From Dicaeum eximium (lineage: Eukaryota > Chordata > Aves > Passeriformes > Dicaeidae): a stretch of DNA of 64,000 bases. A program made the position numbers and the translations under genes. Positions 35,133-47,000 of the stretch are shown here, in pieces. The DNA lies in assembly GCA_013396995.1 (NCBI GenBank), contig VWZP01002400.1:248001-312000 (forward strand). The letters are read 5' to 3'. The notes under the pieces were generated by a model. It saw only the letters and a list, made by a program, of their open reading frames with translations. It ran no database searches and was not told the origin of the DNA. Every line of letters begins with the position of its first letter. Position 1 is the first letter of the stretch.

Positions 35133-38100
35133 GAAAAAATAGCTGGATCAATAATGACACTGGGTACTAACCTTTTTGTAAAAACATCCAATTGCAAAGA
35201 TTTTTTAGAATTCAAGGGGCTGAAAAGGCCATTATTCATGTTTAATATTAAGATTCAATAGCAAGATCTTCATACATCTCCAGTGTTGCAATTGTTCTTC
35301 AAATATTTTGATAGTTGATTTTTTTAAAATTAAGAACAAAAACTCCCTGCCAAGTTAATGCTTTTGTGGAAAATCAGTATTTATTTAAAAAAAAACCAGC
35401 AAAACAAAACATATTCCTACTAATCTAGGCATTGTGAAGAGGTTGGGAAATCATAATTTCAATACACTCAGAATTAGAGGAGGGATACAAGACATGCAAA
35501 GGAAACAAAGCCAAAAAGCAAGGTCGTGATTTTTGGAGGTATGGCTTGTGATGATATTACCATGTTGGTAATATCTGTAATGGATCCCTCTATGAATCTG
35601 AGACTCAAACTGTTTTTCAGATGCCAGTGACTGTCATTCATAAAGCTGGGTAATGAGAAGTAGCAGTGTTTGGGCTTGAGGCAGAATTAAGGTTTCTGAA
35701 AAGAGGGGGAAGGCAGCAGTGATGGATCCACTGGAAGGGAGAGCAAAGGGATTTGCATTAGCTGTGGGATCAATGAAAACATATTCTTCACTGTGTTTGG
35801 AAAATGCACAAGGGGTATTTCACTGAGGAGGTGCCTACAGGGAATGGCAGATTGTCTTTACTGACCACTGCTCTTACTTCTGGCCCTTAAAAAACCAGGC
35901 TCTGACTGAGCCCTCTCTGCAGCCGTATCTTGTGACAATTTTAACTAAAAAGAGCCCATGTGTTTTTGAATTTGAAAATATCCTTGATGTATTCTTATTC
36001 AGATTTTCTTACTCCCAGATTACTGAGCAAACTAGATCTAATAATCCTTTACTCACTGCATGTGACTACAGTACATTGGTGAACCTAAAAATAGGAAAAA
36101 ATCTGCTTCAAACTCACAGTGATGAAATAAGATTTCATTCTTTCTTTTCAAATAATTTTTCTGTCCTGACAGCCAAAAGTTCAGCCAAGAGGGCATTTTA
36201 CTTGTTTATATTAACTTTCAGCCCTTGAACTTACATATTTATATCTTGAGTTAGTGATTCTCCCTAAAAAATAATGAAACTCTTGTTTGCAATAAATTAT
36301 TCAAAATTTCTACTTCAAAAGCCACAAGGCCTGGTTCTAAGAAATATAACCCTAAAAAGGCAATGAAATAAAAGCTGCAGCAAATCTTCTTTCTGTGTTA
36401 CTGAGATTACTATTAGTTGAAATGGACCTCCAGGGAGTAAAGACAAATTCCAGGGTTGGGCTGTTCATTTGACTTGGTGTTTCAGGAGTGCCCTGAGCCC
36501 CGTTAGACTGGAGCACATCCTGGCAGGGCTGTGTCCTGCTGGTGCTGGCAAAAGGCACCGCCTGGCAAACAGCTCCAGCTGAGCTTTGCAATTGCTCCTT
36601 GAACACTGTCCCCAGCAGCACCTTTGGGACAGCACTCCCTCACAAAACACACCCCTTCTCCTATTGTAATGTGAATATACATGAGACTTCAAAGTGGAGG
36701 TGGATTTCATGTCCCAGAATGAAAGCTGTCCTTGGTTCACAGAGCTGCTGCACCACTGCTGCTCCCACGTTCTCTTCCAGCTGCTGCCACTCCATCCTCC
36801 TGGGCACAAGGACAAGCATCATGCACTGGAGGTTATGATTCACACTTAATGTCATTAAAAATACACTGATAAGCATGTTGGATATGTTCAATATTGAATC
36901 TAAATTCAATAAAACTCTCTCAGGCATCCATAGCACAGACACAGGGAATTTTGATTGAATCTGCTCTACAATGATTAGCTAATGTATTCATTAACTGGAA
37001 GGGTTAGTAATATGAACGTAGCAAATGATACTTAATTACAATAATTAATGCCTGGTGATTCATGAATAATGCATTCCATAGCTATTTACATATTCATACT
37101 TATGAGGCTATTAATGGATAATTATAATTTGGCTAAAAGACATGGACATCAGGAATGTAACAGCCAGACTGCTTTTCCCAATCTCACTGTGGCTTTACCT
37201 GCATGCCTTGCTCTAGTACACCTCTACCTTGTAAACAGAAATATCAGCAGTATTTTGGTTTTAAGGCCTATAGAGTGATCTAATGGCAATTACAGCCCAT
37301 GCACCTTAACTTTCCACTTTGCACCAGTTCTAAGCCAGTAATCCCATCTATTTCTGTCTTGAGATTGCAAAACTTTGAAAGTGCTTCGTTCTCTTCACCA
37401 TCAGTATAGATTTGTTCTTGTCCTGAATTTATGCTCTTTCCTACTGCAGATGGTTAGAATGCTTTCATACTTTAGAATTTTTTAATTTGAGATTAGGGTA
37501 GAAATATTGGAAAAAATAGGAAATTTGGAAAATTAGCTATACCAGAAGCACCTTCAAACTGAAAAATTCCACCCTAGATATCTGGTATTTCTGCTCCTAT
37601 ACACATATTTCAGCCTCCATATAAGCAGATACTTTGATAGACCTCTCAAGAGAAGACCTTGAGAGCAATAGAGGAACAAAAAAATAAAACACAAAATTTA
37701 AAAAAAATTAAAATTCTTATTAAAATCTATTTTAAGGCAATATGATAATTTTTATTCTTACCCTAAGACTGAATGCCCAATGTTGACACCACTAAGACAG
37801 TGATTTTCAGCTGCCAGCCTCAGGAGTGTGATAAAATGAACAAGTAAAGCTCGGAGTCAACTGAACCTGGAAAGTGCTGCCAGCCTGAGTTTCAGACAGG
37901 CCACTCACCTGCTGCTGGTCCACAGCATGAGCTGAGGGTGCCCCAGGTGACTGAAAAGCTGGTTCCAGCTGTCCCAGGCTGCAGGGAGGGGGCAGAGGGT
38001 GTCCCCCAGCAGCCCAGGGCTCCAGGTCAGGCCAAGCTCCTGGGGAGCAGCAGGCTGCTGCCTTAATGAGGAGCACATCTGTACCTGCTGGGGCTTTTGT

Positions 38101-40356
38101 CTTCCCCACAGCTCTTGCAGCCTGTTGAAAAAGACTGGTATGGAGAGTGAAACATTTTCAGAATGACACCATTCTCTGACGTGCCCTGTCCTACTTGCAC
38201 TGCAGGTGAGGTGCCTCCAATGATACAGCCTCAGGAAATCAGCAGGGTTTAAAAGCACTCACCAGCATGTTCTAACATCACACTGAACCCAGCAGGGCCT
38301 AAGGACCAGCAGAGAGAGGACTGAGTCCCTGTTCAGAAGTGATGCCCTCGGTTTGCAGCACCCACAGTGCCATGGCATTCCTGCTGGCACTCCTGCCCAA
38401 GCAGGGAGCAAGCCCTGGGTCAGCAGAGCTCTCAGTGAGCAAACTCTCCCCTGGCAGCGTTCCTGAGGCTCCCAAGAGCTGTGGGAGGGAAATAAACACT
38501 CTGGGCTATGTAACCCACATCCTGCTAGGCTGCTACTGGAAGCATTAAGGGCATTTCCTGGTACTTCTGATTTACTCTCTGTAGTACCTTTCTAGGTTTG
38601 AGAAGACTCTCAGCAGGGCAACTGTTTGTACAGCACAGGTAAACATGTACAGTTTGATGGTAGTCTATTGATATAAGATTATTTCAATGACTAAAGTAAA
38701 TTTTTACTTTTATTGGCCTGGCAGAATCAGCGTAACTGAGCTGGGAAAAAGCTGGACTTTATCTGTTTTTACATCATTTGTGTGGTTGCAGATCACCCAC
38801 CATGGCAGAATTGTTATCATTGATGGTAGGAGCCAGAGAGGGCTCAGTTTTATTCCAGTGCCAGGTCCAATGTGGGGTAAGAAGAAACATCTTTAGATTT
38901 ATAAAATGAGCAGCTCTGCTCTGGAAGTCATTGGGAATGTCACAATGCCATTTTTGTAGTTGTTTTTGAGAGCAGAACAACGCCTTAATACCCTTTGCTA
39001 TTTTGTATTAGTCTGCATTCAAAACACAAGATTTAACTAAAACTTCTAAAAGGATATTGCATGAAACACATTTAATGTGTGTCACAACATAAGGTACAAA
39101 AACATTAGGCTGCAAAGACAATAAGGTTATCTAATGTGTCCTAGCTGGGAAAGACAAGAAAGCTCTTCACAAGGCAGGATTACTGCACGCATCAGTGAAA
39201 AGGAGTTGAATATTTAATGTGCATGGTAAATACAAGCAGAAAAGGGAGCTCAGATGACACATGACAGCATAACACTCTGTAGCACAGGAATCAGCTCCAG
39301 CACGGTGTTCACATAACACTTTAGTATTCAGACTAACACATTTTGTCTGTACACCATCCTTTCTGCTGCAATGGCATTGTCTTCCCTATTCTCACCTTCT
39401 GATGTTTTCCCTGTGGACCCACATCCACATCACATGGGTATTTACTTCAGTCATTGCTCACTTTATAACACATTCATGCAGTCCATGCCTGCATTGTTCA
39501 CACACTAAATTGTGTGTCTTTTTTTTTCCTTCCATGCTTCATGAGACCTAATGTTCTCTTCTATTTTTCAGTTCTTGATACGAAACTCCATTCCTAATAA
39601 CATCTGAAAAAATTACACCCTTTACTAGGCTTATGGAATATTACTCCACTGAAAAGGAATAAAAATAATTCCTGTTCCTGAGAATTTGAAAAAACTTTTG
39701 GTTTCAAATGATGAAGAACATTTATCTATTTTGATACAGACAACCATTTAAATGAGAGGCAGAGCTTGTTACACAAATATCTGAATATTCTACCAGTCTA
39801 AATGTGCAGCGAGCACAACAGTCCTTAAATTTATTGAATAAATGAATGTATTCAAACTTATTTGGTAGAACAAATTATTCATTTTTCCAAAAAAACAAGA
39901 GCACTGAAGTAAAAAATGTGATACTGCTATAATTCAAAGGACAAGGAAATCTTTGTAATTATTTCGAGTGAACAGATTTTGCACCAGTGGAGACAGCTTT
40001 GATTGTTGGTGGTCCCTGCAAAATGGTAGGGTAGAAATTCTGGGGGTTCCCAAACACATTAATACTTTGGGGTCTAATTTATCCATTACAGAAATAAATG
40101 GAAATTCTTCTCTTTCTGTCTGGGGAAGCACTGGTAACATCACAAGCTGTCCTCTTGTTATCTCCAAAAGGACAGGACCCTCTGCTCCCTCTTCTCCAAG
40201 CAGTAACCCTTTGTGGGTGAATTAAAGGTGCAGTTGCTGTCCTGATCCTCCTGTAACAAGACCTTTTCTCCCCTGTTGATTTTGTATCAGTTTGCAGGAA
40301 CAGGATGCACAGTGTGAACACAGCCTGGCTGACACCTAGGAGCTGATAATCTTGGA

Positions 40357-40500
40357 ACACCACCAACAAAAAAAACAACCAACCAAAAAACCCCCAACAA
40401 CATAAAACAAAAGTACACACACACAAAAAAACCCCAAACACCCAAAAAGATCCCCAACCCAAGCCAAAATAAACTGCAAAATAAAACCCAAACCTGTTCC
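40357..40500. repeat. A/C-rich low-complexity stretch
   Basis: The + strand is almost entirely A and C for about 140 bases (CAACCAACCAAAAAACCCCC, ACACACACA and similar). The minus-strand frame across it, full of Phe, Gly, Trp and Leu, is a composition artefact and not a gene. Confidence 0.85.
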
Positions 40501-41347
40501 CAATTAAAATCAATGACAAACTAGAGACTAAGCTCTGGGGGGGCCTGGCAACACCATCTCTTCTGCAAGGCTAATTTCACTTTTAATTCACCAATGCTAG
40601 TGCATGTGTCTGGTTTTATCTAGGCTCACTCTAATCCCTCAGTGAAATGGCAGCATGGGCACAGAGTTCATACAGGGATTTCAGTGTTGCCTTTTTTTAT
40701 CCCAAATGCTACCATTTTGTGAACTAACCAGAATATGGCACATGAGAATCAGGCAGGACACTGCTGTGTCTCATGGAAAATTGCATTTGGCCCTTTCTTA
40801 TTTTGTTGTTTCCTTTAATCAAACACAAACCTCATTCAGGCTGAAAGAAAAGGCTTGGTTTCTGCACATATGAAAACATAACACATCCTTCAAGGTACAC
40901 CTAATGCCAGTAGTAAAGGCAGTGTCTTCTGTCATTACAGGTTTCTACAGGTTTGGAAGTCATTATCCCACCCAAATTTTCCCCTGTCCTTTCAGTAGGT
41001 GATATTGTCAGTGGAACACAAGTGGTAGCTGTGGATCTGTCTGGGGAATGATGAGTCCCAAAACTCCCTCAGTGCTGCCAGTGTTGCCATTTCTGGAAAC
41101 CATCAAAAAAAGGTGGTTCTGAAGGACATCCTGGAGGCACAAAGTGATACTGAGGGAAATGAAATTACACAAATAAGGAAAATCGTAAGTAAAATGGATT
41201 TGTAAAAGTCAAACAGATGGGGACAGCACTGAGCATCTGGGCTGCATCTGAACACAGGAAAAATTACTTCATTTTTTCAAGTGAATGCTTGAGGACCTCT
41301 GTAAGGTGCCCAAATGTTATTATCTTGTTCTTCACTAGGAACTGGAC

Positions 41348-41362
41348 AGAGAGAGAGAGAGA
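41348..41362. repeat. (GA)n microsatellite
   Basis: Seven uninterrupted AG/GA dinucleotides. Confidence 0.8.
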
Positions 41363-43704
41363 AATATCACAGTCTACCCCAGGATGCTTTAAACACTTTA
41401 AAAATCCTAAAGCATTATTGGTAGAACCTGCTGCTAAGCAATAATCTTCAAAAGAGTGAAGTTCTCTAGATGGAGCAGGCAGGGAAGCTAGATTCCCATT
41501 CCGTATCAGCGACCCACTCTGCCTTGGAGGAGCACTCGGGCTGCTCAGGCTGCAGCCAGCCTGGACCCAGACACCTGAAACAACTTATTTCACTTCCAGA
41601 AAGTTTTGAGTCAAAGATTCCTAGCCTCTGATAATTTCTTTCCATCCTCTCCCAAAACTACTGATGAAGGAGGAAGCAGAAGTATTCTTCCAGGAGAAAA
41701 CACTAATGTATGAAACTTCTGCCAAAATACCTAGAACTTGCCTGATTTTCTGATTACTTTGCTGGTACATATGAGTTTGGGAATATTTTAAGGAAGGATG
41801 CAAGTATCAATCAGAAGAGTTACTCAGAGCCATACAAAAAACATTTTGGAAATCACTGAACACATTTTTAGTTGAATTAAATGGCCTATTTGTGGTATGA
41901 AACATATAGATAGCCAGCAAGCAAAGTGTCAGCTCTGTGAGACTTCAGAATGGAAATCTGGCAGAGGATGAACATGACTACAGGCAAAATGGGTCATCAC
42001 TGGTTTGAGGCAGTTACTGGTAGTGGGGCTGGTGGAGCCAGATCCTTTCAATATCTAAAAATAAAATCTATATAACCAAAGCAGGCTTGAATCTGTAGTA
42101 GTCCCACGGGGCAGGGAGTTGACCCTCAGGAACACAGGAGTAAGGACTGCACTAAATAACAACAGGTCAGCTGATGTGGAAATGTGAGTTTAGTCCAAGT
42201 GCAGACTGTAAACCCATAGTAGGCACATACGAGGGATTTATTACCAGTGTAAATGCAATATTGCAGTTTAAACAACAGAGAATGCCATACTTCACTCCAA
42301 AAAAATATGTCATACTGTAAAAATGTCTGATGGCAACAGGTCCATGAAAGACCCCCTGTCAGCCCCAAGTTCTCTTGCTCAGGGCTTGCTGCATTACTGC
42401 AGCAGCAACTGTACAAACACCCAGCAAGGCAGAGCCTGGGGGCACTCCCTGAGCCAGAGCTCGCCAGAGCCACTGTCAGGGGCAGTGTGACAGCTGGGCA
42501 GGGATGCACTGCCCTGGTGTGACTGACAGGCAGAGTTTAGGCAGAGGGAAGAGATTAAATTCAAACACCACTTCCACCACGGGTTGCCTAACTGGTCATG
42601 GGCTAATTGTGTTTCTGTTTCATGCCTCAGTTCTCCTCTCTGACCACAGGCTGCCTTAAAGGCATTCCCCAGACTGAAAACTACTGTACAAGAACTGAGG
42701 CATCAAGGTGGGAGGAACCACCCAGGCTGCCAGTTCTACAGCAGACTCTCTCATGTCTGAGACAGGTGCAACCAGAGGGGTTGTATCAGAAGTGCCTTAC
42801 ACATGCAGGTAGAGGTGACCTGGCCCCCTGCACTGTAGAAAATGCTGCTTTCAGCCTGTGTTGAGGAGATCTGAGTTAATCATCTGAGCTAAACAGACCT
42901 GGCCAGAAACAGGGTGACCTGGCCTCAGAGTCAGCATGCCTTGCTTTGGAGGACCAAAGGTAAATTCAGTGAGCCGAGTCAGCAGATTTCTTTCCTATTT
43001 CCAAGAAGTATGACCTTCAAGAAAAATCTGAAAGTGTAGGAATTCTTCTTAAAAGAAAGACATTGATAGGGTTGCCATTCCTTCCCAGCATATCAAGGTA
43101 AAACTCTGTAGTACAATGTATTTTCTGTTCGTTATCTTTAGGTGGCAGTAAGGTAAAAGCATGGAGTAGAAAGTTAGAAGAAATTTCTACTGCATTTTCA
43201 GAGACCTTTCTCTCATGTGCTGTGCTGGCTATAACACAGAAAGAAGCTTTCTAAAACATTTGCATCTTCAGCAGATACCCAAAAAACATTATCAGAGTTG
43301 GCTTCATCCAGTTCACACTCAGATGCAAACTTGTTGAATGCCAGCAATATTAATACAATGATATTAATACACTGATACAATGATAGATCCTGTACTAGGT
43401 ATGCAGTACTTGATCCAAGAATCCCTGAGGACAGTGGTGAAATTCAGAGGTAGACACACACTCACACAATTCTATCAATAAGACGAAAGCACACTTAAAA
43501 AAAAAGATAAAAAATAACTCTGCTGACAAATGAAAGGTGTAAATCAAGTCTGAATAATTATTAATATAGCAGTTCTTAGATTTTTTTTTTCGTTTACACT
43601 TTACCTACATGCAACTTTTCCAAAGTCTCTCCTGAAGCTAAACCATAATGATTTTTGTTGTCTCAAATCAACTTTCTTCTAGAAAAAAAACAAACAGCCC
43701 GTGG

Positions 43705-43731
43705 GATAAAAACACGCTGAAAGTTTTTATC
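43705..43731. repeat. Perfect inverted repeat, 9-bp arms, 9-nt loop
   Basis: GATAAAAAC at 43705-43713 pairs with GTTTTTATC at 43723-43731 around the loop ACGCTGAAA. Confidence 0.8.
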
Positions 43732-43753
43732 GAGGAATATAATTAGCGAAGTA

Positions 43754-43770
43754 ACGTGACAGTGTCACGT
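43754..43770. repeat. Near-perfect palindrome ACGTGACA-G-TGTCACGT
   Basis: Two 8-base arms around a single central G. The ends resemble the TGACGT/CACGT cores bound by bZIP and bHLH proteins as dimers; binding is not shown. Confidence 0.8.
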
Positions 43771-44080
43771 AGCGTGCTAAGGCAAGTATCATGTAGCCAA
43801 TAAAGGTCTATCTTTTACTATTAATATTTACAGTTGGAAGCAGGAGATGGCTGCAATCGAAGTGCTGCTCCCAGCAAAGGCTCGCTGCTGACTCGATACC
43901 TTGCTGTCTGACAGTGTGAAACAGTCACAGCGCTCCTTACTTCATCACCACTTGACAGCATCCTATTAATGCTAGGTAGCAACACATGGCTGGTTTGCAG
44001 GAGCTCAGCACCAAGAATGGAGAAGAATTTCACGGAACAGTTTTGAGATCGTTGGCTTCGCTTATTAGCGGAGAGGCAGG

Positions 44081-47000
44081 GATGGAAAGTGTCTGGCAGT
44101 TACAAAATTGGGCAGGAATTGTAGCAGTGCTATGCCATACACAGCTGACCCACCTGTTTCTTATGCATCACTGGACAGAGAGTTTCTCATTCCCACAGAA
44201 AGCAGGGAGAGGCAGGGCTCTCCATTTCAGCACAGGTTGCACCTGTGCAAGAGAACCAGGACTTGAGGCCAAGAGAACCAGAGCCTGCTAGCCATGGTCA
44301 CAGGCAGGGACCACAGCCCACAGGAGATGGCTGCACCCTTTGTGATGCTGGGCTTTGAAGGGTCCTTGAGGCTGTTCTCAAAGACCTGATTACAGAAATT
44401 AAAGAACACTTACCGCTAACATCACTGATTAAGAAAGAGATCTTTAACCTCAGTTGTCGTGTGCTGAAAAGTGGAGTTTTGAGCAACTCCACATTGTTGT
44501 CAACTGAAACCAGCACAATTGTGCAGAAGTCAGGTTGTGCAAATCCATTAAAGTTAATTGAGACTGATAATTTCTCATACAGGCAAATCATGTCTGGTGA
44601 AAACAATGTGCAAGGAAACATGTTAGTGAGGAGAAAGAACAAGCAGGTATTTACTCAGACAGTACTTCCACATTGCAAATACCTCAGCAAAATCTCTTTG
44701 CTTTTTTTTTTTTCTTCCCTGTACAGAAGAGATTGGAATCTAGAATGACAGATAAAACATATATGGAAAAAATCAGAAAAGCAGAGGTTTGCAGTAGGAA
44801 TGGTTTAGTTGCATCCTTGACGCAGCTGTTGATAGCCTACGTTACCCTTCCCTGCCCCACTCTCTTCTCCAAATGCTGTCATTACCATCAGCCCCATCTT
44901 GTGTGTCACAGCATCATCCTGCACATGCTGGTCTGACCAGCACCTGTGCAATCAATGAAGAAAGCAGTTTTGAAATCCATTCTTCTTTCTCATCATTTTA
45001 ACTATTTCACTCTGTCCACTGAACCTCTCTCCATCTCTTTTCCTCAGAAACTGTCCTGCCCTCATCTTCAGCACTGTAGCATCTTTTCTTATTCTTCTCC
45101 TGTTTGGGGGATTAACCTGCTGACCCCTTCAACCCACATCACTCTCCCATGCTAGCAGATTTCCTCAAAAGGGCTGTGTGTTCTTCCAAACCCCTCTTCA
45201 GGTGCCATTTCTACTGTGGCAGCTGCAGGGATGCAGTAAACTGGCCACATGCAGGGAAAAACAGAAAGTCAGTGTTTTCAGTGATAGTCTTGAGTTTAAA
45301 TATCTCCCATTTCTTCCTGCAAGATGCTTGCCTGATGAGGCTTTTATCTACCACCAAGATGTACTCACACAGAATCTGCTGTCTCAAAGCTGCAAAGCAG
45401 TTATCCCCTGTGAAGAAACACCACCTGATACGCTGTGCTGGCAGCCACACACAAAAATAATTCTGTATGATGCCCCAAAGCATTTCCCAAACTGGAAAAG
45501 GATGTTGCACCCCAGAGACTGACACCTCTACTAAAACATTTGTCTAGTCTGCGATATAGCAGCTATGGGACAAACTCCTCCTCAGCGTGGTTTGCCTGGA
45601 TTTGCACCAGCTATAGATTTTTCCCTTTTTATCCTTTCAGATTGCAGCAGATGGTGAAGTTCCTACACCAGAGGCTGTCGATAGAATTTTAAAAGGCATC
45701 TCATAACAACACATTGGAGCTGCACATTTAATCTGTGCTGCACCGCTCGGATGATCTTAAAAAGAGCTGGAACACTTACAAAATTAGCACTGGCAGTTGC
45801 TGCAGAAGCTCTATCAAGGAGCCTCCTCAAAGCCCACAGCTTAATGAGAGCTGCCCTCCCAAACTGCCACCCAAGTCACTTCTCTCTGTGCAACCAACAC
45901 TCTGCTGCCTAAAAGGCATTCAGCAATCTGTGAGATACTGAGCCAGCAAAACATCTGATGCAGATTTTAAGGGGCTGCTTATGTACTTCTGGCTCTTTTG
46001 GGTGCATGGCTGAGCTCATGCACAGTACAGTGGCCAAAACCAGGACTATTGTTCCTTCTGCCTAAGACAGACCATCCCAGATGTACTAAACTCCTTTCAT
46101 GTCTGGACTGCTTGCATTAACAGTTAATACAAACCAGATATCAATACTAATAGTTAAAGAAATTATAGTTACTGTAGGTAGCCTATTCTTTAAAGGTTAA
46201 TTCCTAAAAGTGACCCTTCCAAGCTGGAAAAGCTTCTTGGCCAAAAGGCTAATCCTGCCAATAGAAGGCCACCTAAGCCACATATTGCTGCATGTACCAG
46301 CACTGAGGACGGGACAAAACGCCTGACTTAAACACAGCACTGTTTAAAGTGATCTGGGAATGGTCACCAGTGTGGGGAGGAGGAGGTCTGGGTAAGCTGG
46401 CCTGACTGGGAGATCAGGACTAATGTGAACAACACCCTTGTTTCACTGAAGTCTGCTTTACGATTTAGTTGCAACGCTTCAGAGAGCTCTGTCTCCAATC
46501 TCCAATTTCTTGCTCCTCTATAATTAGAACAAACCTTCTCATTAACTTCTGTAGTGTCACAACAGTGCAACTTCACGTGCCAGGAGGGAGGCTGTCAGAA
46601 TTTCTTAATGAGGTGCTTTCTCTGCAAGCCCAGCTAAATCCTAGACTTCAATCATCTCCATCTTCATTTTCTCACAGATTGCCACAGACGTAATTCTTCC
46701 TTCATGGTAAAGATTGCATTTTTCTGATCTACAACTGGTCAAGCCAGATGACCAATTTATTATTATAGCAACTAACATCAATTCTCTCTGTGCTTTTTCC
46801 TTGATTTCAAAAACTGTCAGAAAACTGAAAGTTGACATTTTTCAGGAAGGAATCAATTAAAACTGTCAGGTGTCAACTAACACAAACTATTCAAACTACA
46901 TTATACATAAAAAACATATACAATAAAGAGGTTGTAGTGAACATAATTTCTTCAGAGACATTTCAAGAAAATAATCAGACAATAACACCCACAAGAAAAC

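Larger units (their letters stand above)
31884..43689 (+). other. CRB1: CRB1 intron 11, 5' part (possible CRB1-B 3' UTR at its start)
   Basis: AT-rich intronic DNA. It includes one ambiguous base (N at 33669), a 16-base minisatellite (35051-35132), GC-richer patches at about 36470-36830 and 37800-38480, an A/C-rich low-complexity stretch (40357-40500) and a GA run (41348-41362). AATAAA occurs at 34043-34048 and near 34340 and could serve a long CRB1-B 3' UTR. No coding exon is supported. A 150-codon AT-rich open frame at 33595-34047 has no recognisable domain. Confidence 0.7.
43690..44080. promoter_or_regulatory. Candidate conserved non-coding element in intron 11
   Basis: This block keeps many CpG dinucleotides within a CpG-poor AT-rich intron. 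At least eight fall in the 75 bases from 43700, with more at about 43857-43900 and 44030-44075. It contains two perfect inverted repeats (43705-43731 and 43754-43770) and a homeodomain-type TAATTAG (about 43740). No reading frame has a recognisable product. Retained CpG and dense palindromes suggest an enhancer or structured transcript, but conservation cannot be tested here. Confidence 0.35.

Noticed and set aside
40079..40519. 146-codon minus-strand frame rich in Phe, Leu, Gly and Trp (membrane-like)
   Set aside because: Produced by the A/C-rich low-complexity stretch at 40357-40500, not by a coding gene.
44700..44760. Exon-like pyrimidine tract plus CAG near 44727
   Set aside because: The frame closes after five codons in the phase needed from exon 11 and no other support exists.
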